A stretch of DNA of 64,000 bases. Source: Lucifuga dentata (Eukaryota > Chordata > Actinopteri > Ophidiiformes > Bythitidae). Position numbers and translations under genes: made by a program. Position 1 is the first letter of the stretch, and the number at the start of each line of letters is the position of its first letter. This document shows, piece after piece, positions 32,957 through 43,344 of the stretch. The stretch lies in the NCBI GenBank assembly GCA_014773175.1, contig VXCM01000305.1:523084-587083 (forward strand), in the 5' to 3' direction. The notes under the pieces were generated by a model, which was not told where the DNA came from, searched no databases, and saw nothing but the letters and a program-made list of their open reading frames with translations.

Positions 32957-34982
32957 CTAGCAGCAGGCATTTTTAGTCTGCTGTCTGAAGCTCCTGTTAA
33001 TTTCATGACAGTGAGGTCTACACAGCTGCAGAGAAGGGTGTGTGCTTGCATTTCATAAATAATATCACTTAGTTAAACCAGTGCAAGGGATGGATGTAAT
33101 GTGAAAAAAAAAGGATTACAGCGAAATCCACTAGAATATGGAAAGGTGATTTAAATTTAATGCCTTACTGCCACATTTCTTTCTTCTGTTGCTTTTACTC
33201 TGGTGGATAAAGGAGACAGAGATACAGAAGGAAATGTGCTGTATATAGAGGCTATCATGATTTGAGTTCTTATAAACATGACATGAGCTCTCCAGAAGAG
33301 AACATGACATCTTGGCAGCATGAAATTAAAATGTAATGACTCATTTTCTGCCAATAGAATTGTATAAGATAAGTATAATGGAGTTCTCATAATATAAGGG
33401 ACACTGGGGAGAATGAGGAAATCTGTTGATGTTTACACTTATTCTTTGGTAACTTATACAATAGTGGGAATAGATAACATTTCCTTTTAGTCTAATTTAA
33501 AATGGTTGATTCATCTCATATTCTGTATCTCATATTCTCTAATAAGACAGAATTCATAAGAGCGAATCATCAAAAGTGAAATGAAGAACAGAAAAAAAAA
33601 TGCATGTTCCGCACAGTTATTCTGTCAGAATAAATGAAAGCAGTTAAATAATATATTGTTGAAATTGAAAGGAAATAGGTTCATTGTAGGGGAGTCTCTC
33701 TCTCTGTGATCACAAAGAGATAAAAATCTTTCATAACATGTAATGAGAAATGTCATCACTTTATCTGGACTGCAAATTCTAGACAGGTCATAGCTGGAAA
33801 ATTCATTTCCCCACTTCCCAATTAGTGCCTGGAGGATCCCTACGCCGGCTGCAATGCGACATGGCTTCATATGAGCTCAGAGGCGAGGCTCCGTAATGCA
33901 CAGCACTCTGGGTGTGAACATAGCTTCAGTCTGTGATTATGCTTTCCAGTTCATCCCTGAAACAATGCAGAGTTCTTTTGAGGAGTTTTCTGGCTATGTA
34001 GATGTCTCAGTTCTCGTCAGGCCTGAGGGTGATGGTGGGAAAGAAAACTGAACTGCCATCATGGATGGGTCATGTTTTCTCAACTTTCACATGTTGTTCA
34101 TCATCAGAGGCAGAAGTGGTTGATGCTTGAGGAAGAGCTACAGTGCCACTAGACAGTGCAAGATTTAATTTTAAGATATCACTCAGATTTCATATGATGG
34201 AATTTACCATCAGACTGAAAAAAAGGCCTGCGTTTTTTGACTGAAGGTGCACAGGCACTTATGAATGAGCGAACATGGTTGCATGACATTACCTTTCAGG
34301 CATGTTAAATCTGGCTCTGTGCTTTGTGAGTATCTGCAATAAATGTATTTATTAATGTATTTAATGTGCTTCACATAGCACTTTATAAGCCAATGTTGGA
34401 GATGAATGGTAGCCTCCAGATTCTTAGCATTAAATAGAAATATGAAATGTTTTTCATTTTTAATCTCATCTTGGAGTGTGTTTAAACAGTAAAAACTGAC
34501 ACAGTATTTGCGTGGCTGGGGATTCATTCCATACACCAATATATTATGTGGCATTGATCTGGTTGTTAATGCCAATAAATATGCCACTAAGTTAATCTTG
34601 TGTTTGTTTTTTGTTTGTCTAAGTAAGTCAATAGAATTTCTCTTAGCTAGTTAGATAGCTGGCTGCTAACGTTGATTAGTATCAGATGGGGTGAGTTATA
34701 AACAGCTTGAGACAATGCTCCAATATGTGCTGCACATGGTTGTTGTTGCAGATATGTGTTTCTTTAATGAAACTTTCCTTTCTGACTGTATGAATGAATG
34801 TGTTTTCTCTAAAAGCTTTAGCTCAGTTTGCAGTGATTGATCAGCACATTTACTGCTATAAAATTATCTCTGTTACTGCAAATGCAGCATCTTTAAGCGA
34901 ATGTAGCAATTAGTTAATGATTTCATGTCAATGAAAACCCAGTGTGTATTTATTCTAACTCACATTTTTTTTTAAATTCTTT
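32957..34982. other. Non-coding sequence, no gene seen
   Basis: No gene signal. Bases 33650-33960 are repeat-poor and mixed in composition (including TAATGAGAAATGTCATC and CAATTAGTGCCTGGAGG), a possible conserved element. A 125-codon minus frame at 34210-34587 has no recognised domain. Confidence 0.5.
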
Positions 34983-35438
34983 TTGAAGGACCATAGTGAC
35001 CATCATGCATGTTTGAGCGCAATACATACAATCCGCATACACATTAATTTACTGACAACCACTTCCCAAAATATACTACTTTAGCGGTAAATTTCAGATT
35101 TTTTTCCTCTACTTTCCAGACTGCCATTAGCTTCAGTTCATTCCAGTACCCTATAAAATCAACTTGTAGAGACTGGAAACACACTTGAGATATGTAATCC
35201 ATCACAGCAAACAAGATGTCTAATAGATTTTTTGACGAAGTAACCTTATTTAACTGATCCAACACAGAGCTGCACAGAAGATGATGTATGGCTCCGCCAG
35301 GAGAAGACAGCTTTTACAGAGAAATTAAAACCACCATCCCTTTAATCATGGACGGTCGTTTTGGAAAAAAAAAAAAAAAAAAAAAAAGTACAATAAATTG
35401 TATGCAGGTTGTGCACAATCTCAGGTATGGTCCTTTAA
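34983..35438 (-). mobile_element. MITE family 'TTAAAGG', copy B (inverted)
   Basis: Same family as 19934-20434, in the opposite orientation. Its plus-strand left end (GAAGGACCATAGTG, GCATGTTTGAGCGCAAT, CCGCATACACATTA) corresponds to the reverse complement of copy A's right end. The other end reads TTTTAAAGGACCATACC in reverse complement. The interior on the minus strand retains GGATCAGTTAAATAAGG and ACTGGAATGAACTGAAG. A 23-base poly-A (35365-35387) has expanded inside it. A 74-codon frame (35044-35265, minus) spans the shared core. Confidence 0.78.
35365..35387. repeat. Poly-A tract inside MITE copy B
   Basis: 23 A residues; absent from the equivalent position of copies A and C. Confidence 0.9.
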
Positions 35439-36617
35439 AATGGAATTCATTGTAAAAAGTACAAAAGAATTGTGGTAAGATGGTGTCACCATGACAACCA
35501 TCTCCAACAACAATAAAAGTATGTGACTAGTGGTGTTAGTGTTTTTGCCTCTTCCTACCGATCGATCAGAATCATTGTTTAGTGAGGTGAGAGTAACTTA
35601 GATGATCTGCAGCAACAGATGTGAAAACCAACAACAATCACTAAAGAGGAGCATACAATAAGAACTGATTAAGCTTACATGTGATTTATTCATCATATGG
35701 AATCTAATGCATTTAATCTCCTGATGTTTTTCCTTTGTGTTTATCTTTTTTCTCTTAATTATGCTTTATTTATTGCTTGTTTTCATTTTGTTTCAAACCA
35801 GGCACAGTGCAAAAAAATAAATAAATAAATAAATAAATAAAAAATAAATAAAATAAAAAAATAGCAAGTATAGAGAAACAAATCAGAATCAAACATATTC
35901 ATAATAATGCTCAGAAGTTAAATCATAACACTATATGATTATTAAACATTGCATAAGGCTGACAGGCTGTTGTAGTGCATTCCTCTTATGTTGGTCATAA
36001 ATAAACAACTAGCTGGAACACAGAAATCAGCTGGCTGAAGGTATAAAGCTTAATTTGACTCTTTTTGAATGACAGTGAATCTCAGACAAAATATATATGA
36101 TTAATGTGGCAGACTGAAAGGAACATTGTAAAATAGCATGCGAATAACATTCAAAAATATTTCATCCTTTTGTGTAAGATGCTTATAAATGCCATGAAGA
36201 ATATACTGTAGGTCATCCTTGTTTGCTTGTGTGTTCCACGCTTACCTCAAAAGTGATTGAACATAATGACACTTTGTGATACAAGCTGGATGACATTTTC
36301 AGCAATGCAAATGAACTAAAGGTTTTCATAAAAACCAACATCTAATACCTTATGCATTCAGACTTACATAATCCAATTCAAGATGTTTTTTGATGTGCTA
36401 AGCCCATGGTTAGGTATGTCTGATTTGTTTATCTGTTGGTTCAGGAAATATTAACAAACCTGGAAATTTTAACTTATCTGACATGTTCTTTACCATATGT
36501 GATGCGTACTTGGATCTTACGGATATATGAACTCCAGGCCTTGTTGTCTGTAGCACAAAGATAACAAAATGTATTCAATAACTAAATAAATAAATAAATA
36601 ACACTTGACATAAGAAG
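35439..36617. other. Non-coding sequence, no gene seen
   Basis: AT-rich; contains the AAAT repeat at 35811-35862 and a shorter one near 36583-36601. No coding signal. Confidence 0.55.
35811..35862. repeat. (AAAT)n repeat
   Basis: Imperfect AAAT tetranucleotide run. Confidence 0.88.
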
Positions 36618-36782
36618 GGAGCTCAGAGTAGAACCATCAGGCTGGATGCCTGGATGTTCGGATGCCTCCAGGATGCCAACCTGGTGGGATATTCCCGTGG
36701 TCTCCTCACAGTTCCGTCTAACTGGGAGGAGACCATTGGTCAGACCCTGAAAACTCTGGAGAGATTATACATATATATACTC

Positions 36783-36803
36783 TCACACACACACACACAC
36801 ACA
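36783..36803. repeat. (CA)n microsatellite
   Basis: About 10 CA units directly abutting the MITE left end. Confidence 0.88.
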
Positions 36804-36804
36804 T

Positions 36805-37030
36805 AGCGTGTTCCAAAAAATGTATACAGACTTTACATGATTATAACTCACTCAAACTTTCTTTTTTTTTTTACAGGTGCAACTGATTTGAAGGTAATGG
36901 CAGAAGCAAGACTAAGCAAAAGATTCTACACTTGTCTTCTTTAACTTGGATTATAAAACCTAGATATATCTTAATAAACATCGCATTTATAATCACTCAG
37001 AGTGTGCATACATTTTTTTGGGACACCCTG
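36805..37030. mobile_element. mariner/Tc1-like MITE nested in LINE
   Basis: The left end reads AGCGTGTTCCAAAAAATG followed by TATACAGACT. The right end, reverse complemented, reads CAGGGTGTCCCAAAAAAATG followed by TATGCACACT. This is an imperfect inverted repeat of about 28 bp. TA is present at both outer edges (36804-36805 and 37031-37032), as expected for mariner/Tc1 targets. The interior of about 170 bp is non-coding. Confidence 0.7.
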
Positions 37031-37492
37031 TATATATAGGACATCAGGCTGCTTTGCTTAGCCTGTTGCCCCTGCGATCCAGTTAAGCAGTGGAAAGTGG
37101 ATGGATGAATTAGATATTGAGCAGCCTAAAAAAATTGATTGAATTTGATTAATTGCAGCCCATTTCATCAGGCACTTCATCAGCATGGTGTCAATAATAT
37201 GTTAACAATTTGTACCGATTTATCGTATTCAAATCATGCAGCTTGTCTGTGGCTTATAGAAACATTTCATGAATTCTTTCTAGTGGGGGTGCAGGAAGGA
37301 GCGAAGGACAGGGACAGAAACAGAGTGCAGGGATGGCCATAGTAAATCCAGGACAGTTATTGCTCGATACCATCAGCAGGGGCAATGAAGGTATAAATGG
37401 TACCAATAAAGGTTAGAGTTTTTTTTATGATTGTATCTATGGCAACCAGTTGGTTTAAAAACATAGCATATGTCTTGATCTTTGTGATTTAT

Positions 37493-37504
37493 GTATATAT
37501 ATAT

Positions 37505-37553
<49 letters not shown>

Positions 37554-37560
37554 CACTATA
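37493..37560. repeat. Compound (TA)n(CA)n(TA)n microsatellite
   Basis: A TA/TACA run, about 15 CA units, then about 9 TA units. Confidence 0.92.
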
Positions 37561-38050
37561 CATAGTGTGTGGCTTTGCATTGTTTGGATTTCACTAATTA
37601 CCACCGTCAGTGCTACTTATTGCTACTAATACTAATCAGTACTTTACTTACTGCTTATCTAAGATAGCAGAATAAATCTAAAAATTTTTACTGTAAACTT
37701 TGTGAGATATTCTAATACTCCTACATAGAAAATGCAGAACAAAAAGTAATATTCTATACAGGGGTTTAAGGGGGATTTGCAAGGTTGGGGAACAGGAGGA
37801 TTCACCTGTGGAGGATAGCTGTGGAAAATGTCTTACTTGAAAATAACTGGCAGACTGGTTCACACACTGAGCTGTGACAGGATTCTGAAAGATATTAGGA
37901 GATGTTAGATGAGTTTCTGAAGGAAAAAAAAAATATGCCTGCTTCACTGGAAAGAGCTTAAATGTCATAATATTTTGTTTTTGATTCTTTTTAGATTTTT
38001 CATTCTTAAGAGCTACAGAAATTTATATGTGAGAAAAAGGGTCCTGTTCA

Positions 38051-38134
38051 GGAAGGAAGGAAGGAAGGAAGGAAGGAAGGAAGGAAGGAAAGACGGATGG
38101 AAGGAAGGAAGGAAAGACGGATGGAAGGAAGGAA
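38051..38134. repeat. (GGAA)n array with higher-order unit
   Basis: About ten GGAA units, then two copies of GGAAAGACGGATGGAAGGAA that give a longer-period structure at the right end. Confidence 0.92.
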
Positions 38135-39078
38135 TGCTGTACTTGTTAGTGCACAGATAAAATGCAGTCCTTTGCAGCTGACAGTTTGTCAACCATTTTC
38201 TGGCCAACAATATAGAACAAGAAGTAACTTGTTTCTTAACATTTGAAAAGTTACAAGTCAGTCTTTTCTGCCTTGTGTTTCTCTCTGTTCATTCTCACTG
38301 TTGCATTTTAAATTATTTATTCTGTAAAACTAAAGCTCATCTGTTTGTGCTTTTTCAGCAGCTCTTCCATCTCATGGAGGTCTGTGTGCACCTGTGTGCA
38401 GTGATGTTGCAGCGGTTAGGGGTGGAGCTGCCATGTGTCATTATTTTCTGATTTGCTGAGTGAGGAAGTAAACACCATACTAAAGCAAATGAAAAATGAA
38501 ATGGAGTGACATCATTGTGTATGAAAGTACCTGTCACGTTTTATATTTATTAATCAAATGTAAGTGTCAGAACAGCCGCTGATATACACGTTTGAGAGTG
38601 TGGCAGCATTTACTACAGGCATCAGGCCTGGTCTGCAAAGCTTTTTTCAGCTTAATTGTCTTCTTCAGTCTGAAAACCAATGTTGATGTTCACCTTGTTT
38701 TAAATCCTTCTTTTTCTGCTGCACACTGTTCGTTTTTTTTCTTTATTTCTGCACTGTGTCTGCAAGCCTCATCTCGATAGCCACAGCCCAGCTTGCTACA
38801 GCCTTCATTTCTATGGCAAACTCCCACAGCAAATGGCCCAAAAGACCACCAACATCATTAAAAAGACAGAGCAGGCCCTCAGTTACAAATTGTTAATGTA
38901 TTATAATATTTTCAAAGACAATCGATTGCATCACTGAACATTTTTAAACAGCCTAATTTGTTTGATGAGGACCCCCAGTCTGCTTCCTAAATTTTTAGAT
39001 CCTTGGAAATGTGAAATTATTGGTTGCAGTAGATTTATCAGAATGTTATGAAGAGGTAAAAGAGCTAGGTCTGTAGAT

Positions 39079-39125
39079 ATGGATGGATGGATGGATGAAT
39101 GGATGGATGGATGGGATGATGGATG
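39079..39125. repeat. (GGAT)n array
   Basis: Imperfect GGAT units with GAAT and GGGAT variants. Confidence 0.9.
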
Positions 39126-40838
39126 TAATGCAAAGAGAGATGGCATGAATAGATAGATGAGAAATAAACATATTGCTTAAGCTTAAAACACCACATAATG
39201 GTAAACTTCTGTAAGCACTACTCTGTCTAAACTGAATTCTCCTTTTAAACCTTTTCTTCTCTTTTTTCCTCTTTCCTTCTTATTTACTTCTCTAAACAAC
39301 ACAAGCCTCAGACTATAGCACAACTGTGTTCTTGTCTCCAGCTCTGATTTTTGAATTTGATGTTGCTGCAAGTGATGGCAATTATAATATGATTCATGAA
39401 GACTAGTAGTTGTTTAAAATACAGCAACATTAATGCAAATTACAGGAGGTAATTAACACAATAAATGTAAAAACAGGCATCTTTATGGTTACTATTTCTA
39501 TATGCTAGACAAAAGCTCCATTAATGGTCATATGCAACTTTTTATAAATTTTGATACAACCAACAAGCAGAGCCTTATCAAGACAATGTCTTTGTATTGT
39601 AGACTTTTAATTAAATGACATGAGCTACTAATATCCAGCATCAGCATAATAAGCATCTCAAGTGCCTAACATGACTCATTTGCTTAACAAGACTTGAGTG
39701 GTGGCACAATAGAAAACATTAATTATTCGTAACACCTGAGATGGTAATTTGTGAGCGTTATGAGTCGTTGCATCTGGATTATGCATGGTTGATAAAAATA
39801 CCTCAGCAGCTCCACGGCACACACTGCAGGAGTGGATTTCATCAACACGACCTGCTGTAAATCCTTGGCTCAGCAGAGGCTACAGTTTATCACAAGCACA
39901 AATCTGCTCCCCTTTCTTACTTGATCCATTCACTGATACGCAAAGAAATTCAATCAGGCCGAGCTTCCTGACATAAAAAGGATTTCTCATTGCAGTGGCA
40001 GGACGATAGTGCTGAACCAACTTCAATAGCTCCCCAGACCTTTAAGGAAGGTCTTTTGTTGCACAACATTAAAGGTGACCCCATGCCTTTTATCCTAGGG
40101 ATTGACCAAGTGCTAATACTCATCATTGGACTGAATTGAAAGATTGCTTGGTGACATCATGCTTTATTGAGAACAAAACGGGTTGCGCCCTCTAATTTTC
40201 ACAGCTCCCAGCAAAAAAATGACCAGCAATGTGTCTTCCCTGATTCAAATCTGCAGTTAAGCTGTATTATTGTTGGGACAGAATTAGTTTTTGTATGTAG
40301 GAAGTCATTAGCTTAAATTCATGTTGTGCTTTTAGTCAGAAAAGGAGTAACCCAAAGGTTATGAAAGGGTAAAAGTCCACTGATAGAAGACATGTGTGGG
40401 CCAGAGAGGATTTGTAGAGGATTATGTTACAGCATCCTCACCCATCTTGTAAACTATTCCATTGCTTTTAATGTGCGAACAACTTGAAATTAAACAAGCC
40501 TAGAGTGATGTTCCTTTGAAGTGATTATTTCTGCTATTCAGTCTGGCGAGATGACTGGGTTTGTCCAATTCAGGATTTGATGATGGGACTCACTGTTGCT
40601 TTTTGTATATATTCACACGCTTAGACATCCAGCATATATAATACGTTTCAGAAAAGTCTCTTAAAAACTGCAATTATCTCACCCAGCATACCACATGTTC
40701 CACCAGGGAAAAAGTCCCAGGTTCACCATATGCTCACCGATGAAACCACATGTTAGCTGACTGGGGCCGTTGTTTATAATAATGGTGGCTGGCTGTAATA
40801 GTCAGACACTTATTTCCATCAGTTTTGTTTTGCTCTAT

Positions 40839-41409
40839 TTAAAGGACCAGACTGGTGATTTTGCATGTTTAAGCCCAATAATAATAATGACTCGCATACA
40901 CGTTACTGCCAACCATTTTCCAAAACATAAAACCACATATTAGTTTTCCTGTTATTTTGCCAAATCCCCTAATCTTTTAAAATCAAATGTTCAGGTGATA
41001 GACCCACTTTAAAATTTAGTGTTTTGAATGCAAACACATATGTCTGAATATAGAAGGGACAGTCGTTTTTAATTTCTCAAGAAAAGCCTTCATCTCCTGG
41101 GACTAGATTCCCTGGCGGAGACATACAGTACATTTTCTTCCGTGCAGTTCTGTGTTGGACCAGTTAAATTAAGTAATTTTGTCAACAAATAAGTATGATG
41201 TTTGGTTCGCAGTGATGGATTTCCACTACACTATAAAAATCAACTTGATTTTTACACAGTAGCTGATTTTTATAGTGTACTGGAATGAACTGAAACCAAT
41301 GGCAGTCTGGAAGGTTCTAAAATGTACCTCTCTATTAGCATGGTTGACAGTAATGTGTGGGTAGCATTTATTGGGCTCAGACATGCAAAAACACCAATAT
41401 GCTCCTTTA
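40839..41409 (+). mobile_element. MITE family 'TTAAAGG', copy C
   Basis: The left end TTAAAGGACCAGACTGGTGA and right end (reverse complement) CTAAAGGAGCATATTGGTG are inverted repeats, each followed by GCATGTTTAAGCCCAAT or GCATGTCTGAGCCCAAT. The interior shares CTGGGACTAGATTCCCTGG, GGACCAGTTAAATTAAG and TACTGGAATGAACTGAAACC with copy A, in the same orientation. It is about 70 bp longer than A and carries an extra 15-bp inverted repeat (41228-41242 with 41264-41278). Non-coding and non-autonomous. Confidence 0.8.
41228..41278. repeat. Inverted repeat inside MITE copy C, 15-bp arms
   Basis: ACACTATAAAAATCA at 41228-41242 pairs exactly with TGATTTTTATAGTGT at 41264-41278 around a 21-base loop. 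Copies A and B lack the left arm, so it arose in C. Confidence 0.75.
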
Positions 41410-42393
41410 GTGCTTTATGACTTCTAATACACAGATCACACAACCATGACAATTGAATTAAATTGATGAAGACCGATGTACCATTAAATCTAACCAGTCA
41501 AATCCCTGAATTTAATCATATCCATGAAAACACAAGTTGGCAAACCACAATTTTTAGAAAAACTGATGATTTTCTTGTGTATGTGTTTTAATTGAACATC
41601 AAACTTTTTATTTTAACTTTTTTGTTTTGATTCCCACTATTCTTGTCTTTGAGTTTACAAAATTTGAATTTTTTCTCTTAGAACTCAAGTTTTACTGGTA
41701 TCCTTTTGTTTGCCAAACCTATCCAGAATGGCTAAAATTCATGTTTAAGTTTATGTGATCCTAATTTACTTGACAGAAGTATCTTATTGACAAAATCTTA
41801 TTGGTGGTGTTTACGATGCTGGTGTGAAGTGAAAAAAAAATAAAATTATAGATTAAACAGGGATTCATTCTTAAGTATAAGACTCAACTAATGTACCATG
41901 ATATTGAATTTGTGACAAAGATACATTTGCATGTGCTGCACTCAAACATGTAAAATTAACAAGCATGGAAGCCACAAGCAGAGTAATTCCAGTGACATTA
42001 CCGCAAGTTGTACTTGTACTCGTCTTTCTATCAGTACACATCTGTATGTAATAGGCATTTTGGGCCTTAGGTAATGCTTTCATGTTGATATAGTGAAGCA
42101 ATTTCCTAGTAAAATTCATGGCAGAAAGAAGAAAGAAAACTTCAAATTTAATCAGCATCACAACACAGGAACACATGCTTACATAAATATTGATCTCCAT
42201 GTGGGGTGGAATTTTACAAAATCTGATTGAACTCCAGGTAGACAAAGATCATATGAACAGCAATGAAACTACATCAGATCACACTGCTGAGGAAAAAACT
42301 GTAGTAAAGTAAATTAGGTAACAACTGCAGGATGTTAAATGCTATTTGGCTGATTTTGGGTGATTTTTAGATGCATAGGCCAAAAATAAAATC

Positions 42394-42394
42394 T

Positions 42395-42429
<35 letters not shown>

Positions 42430-42432
42430 TTT
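42394..42432. repeat. (ATTT)n microsatellite followed by G-run
   Basis: About nine ATTT units; a nine-G run follows at about 42440-42448. Confidence 0.9.
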
Positions 42433-43322
42433 GGTGGCGGGGGGGGGAGTTAGAAGAAAAATTTCCCTCCAAAAAGCACTTTTATTGTAGATTTATAGTT
42501 AGTTATAGTTATAAGTTAACTTTAATGTAATAATGCCCATAGGGGATGAATGTGCTCCAAAACTTTAGTTTTTCTCTCTCTTTTCAGTCTTCATGTTGTT
42601 GTTTCCTTTAAGGCGAAAGGATAGAGAATTAAAAGGCAATGCATCACTAGTTCTAGCCTGCATGCCAGCTGGAATTTTGTAAAAATGAAACTTTCTTTAC
42701 TTTTTAGAAATTAGATGGCTTTCCATTCATGCATCACATTCACATTCGGAAGTACATCAGAAATTTTACATGTAAATGAGTTTTCATTTCTAACATTTCT
42801 CCCTCTCACTGCTTGTTGCATCTAAAGTTTTCCTTCTTTTCTTTCTCTTGTTAATGAACATGATAAGTTGCCATGCTCACAGCCAGGTTAAGGAGTTCAA
42901 CATTGTCTTGTAACAAAATCATTAAAAAAGCAGATCATTCTTAAGCTGCGAGTGTCCACTCCGCTTTTGATTAAACAGAAATTTCAATAATGAATCTTTG
43001 CAGAAGACAGATAATTTGTCTTTTTGACATCATGCAGCTTCTTTTAACACATTTCTGTCATTGAACTCAACAGTGAGCCAGGTCATTAAGAAATAGCAAG
43101 CCGTGCAGAGGGCACAATTTGAGCATATGAGCCGCAAAACAAAAATAATTGATGCTGATGATTGATATTAACTTTTCATTTTAAGTCTGTCAAACTTTGC
43201 TCCATTTTAATAATGCACATTTACATTTGAGCTTTGGAAAACACAAGTTGAATCCATAGGTCTCCATCCAGGTCTTCATCCAGGTTTCCATAGGTCTCTG
43301 TGCCTACAGCGCGCCTTGTGTG

Positions 43323-43344
43323 CGTGTGTGTGTGTGTGTGTGTG
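43323..43344. repeat. (GT)n microsatellite
   Basis: About 11 units. Confidence 0.88.

Larger units (their letters stand above)
36618..37108 (+). mobile_element. RTE/Rex-type LINE 3' end, interrupted by a MITE
   Basis: The left part (36618-36770) reads GGGAGCTCAGAGTAGAACC, GGATGCCTCCAGGATGCC, CTGGTGGGATATTCCCGTGG and GGAGAGATTAT. From recall this matches the 3' coding/UTR segment of fish RTE/Rex3-like LINEs (CTCAGAGTAGAGCC...GGATGCCTCC...GGTGAGGTGTTCCGG...GGAGAGACTAT). The right part (about 37040-37108) reads CTGCTTTGCTTAGCCTGTTG, CCCCTGCGATCC and GGAAAGTGGATGGATG, matching the end of the same element and its ATGG tail. The mariner-like MITE at 36805-37030 and a CA repeat lie between, and about 100 bp of LINE appears missing. 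Confidence 0.62.
37109..40838. other. Non-coding sequence with microsatellites
   Basis: Holds the compound TA/CA repeat (37493-37560), the GGAA array (38051-38134) and a GGAT array (39079-39125). Bases 39370-40010 are free of simple repeats and rich in TAATTAAC, ATTAATGCAAATTAC, TTAATTAAATG and ATTAATTATTCG words, and are the best candidate in the window for a conserved regulatory element. No coding signal. Confidence 0.5.

Noticed and set aside
41871..42245. 124-codon minus-strand frame
   Set aside because: No recognisable domain; overlaps nothing conserved-looking.
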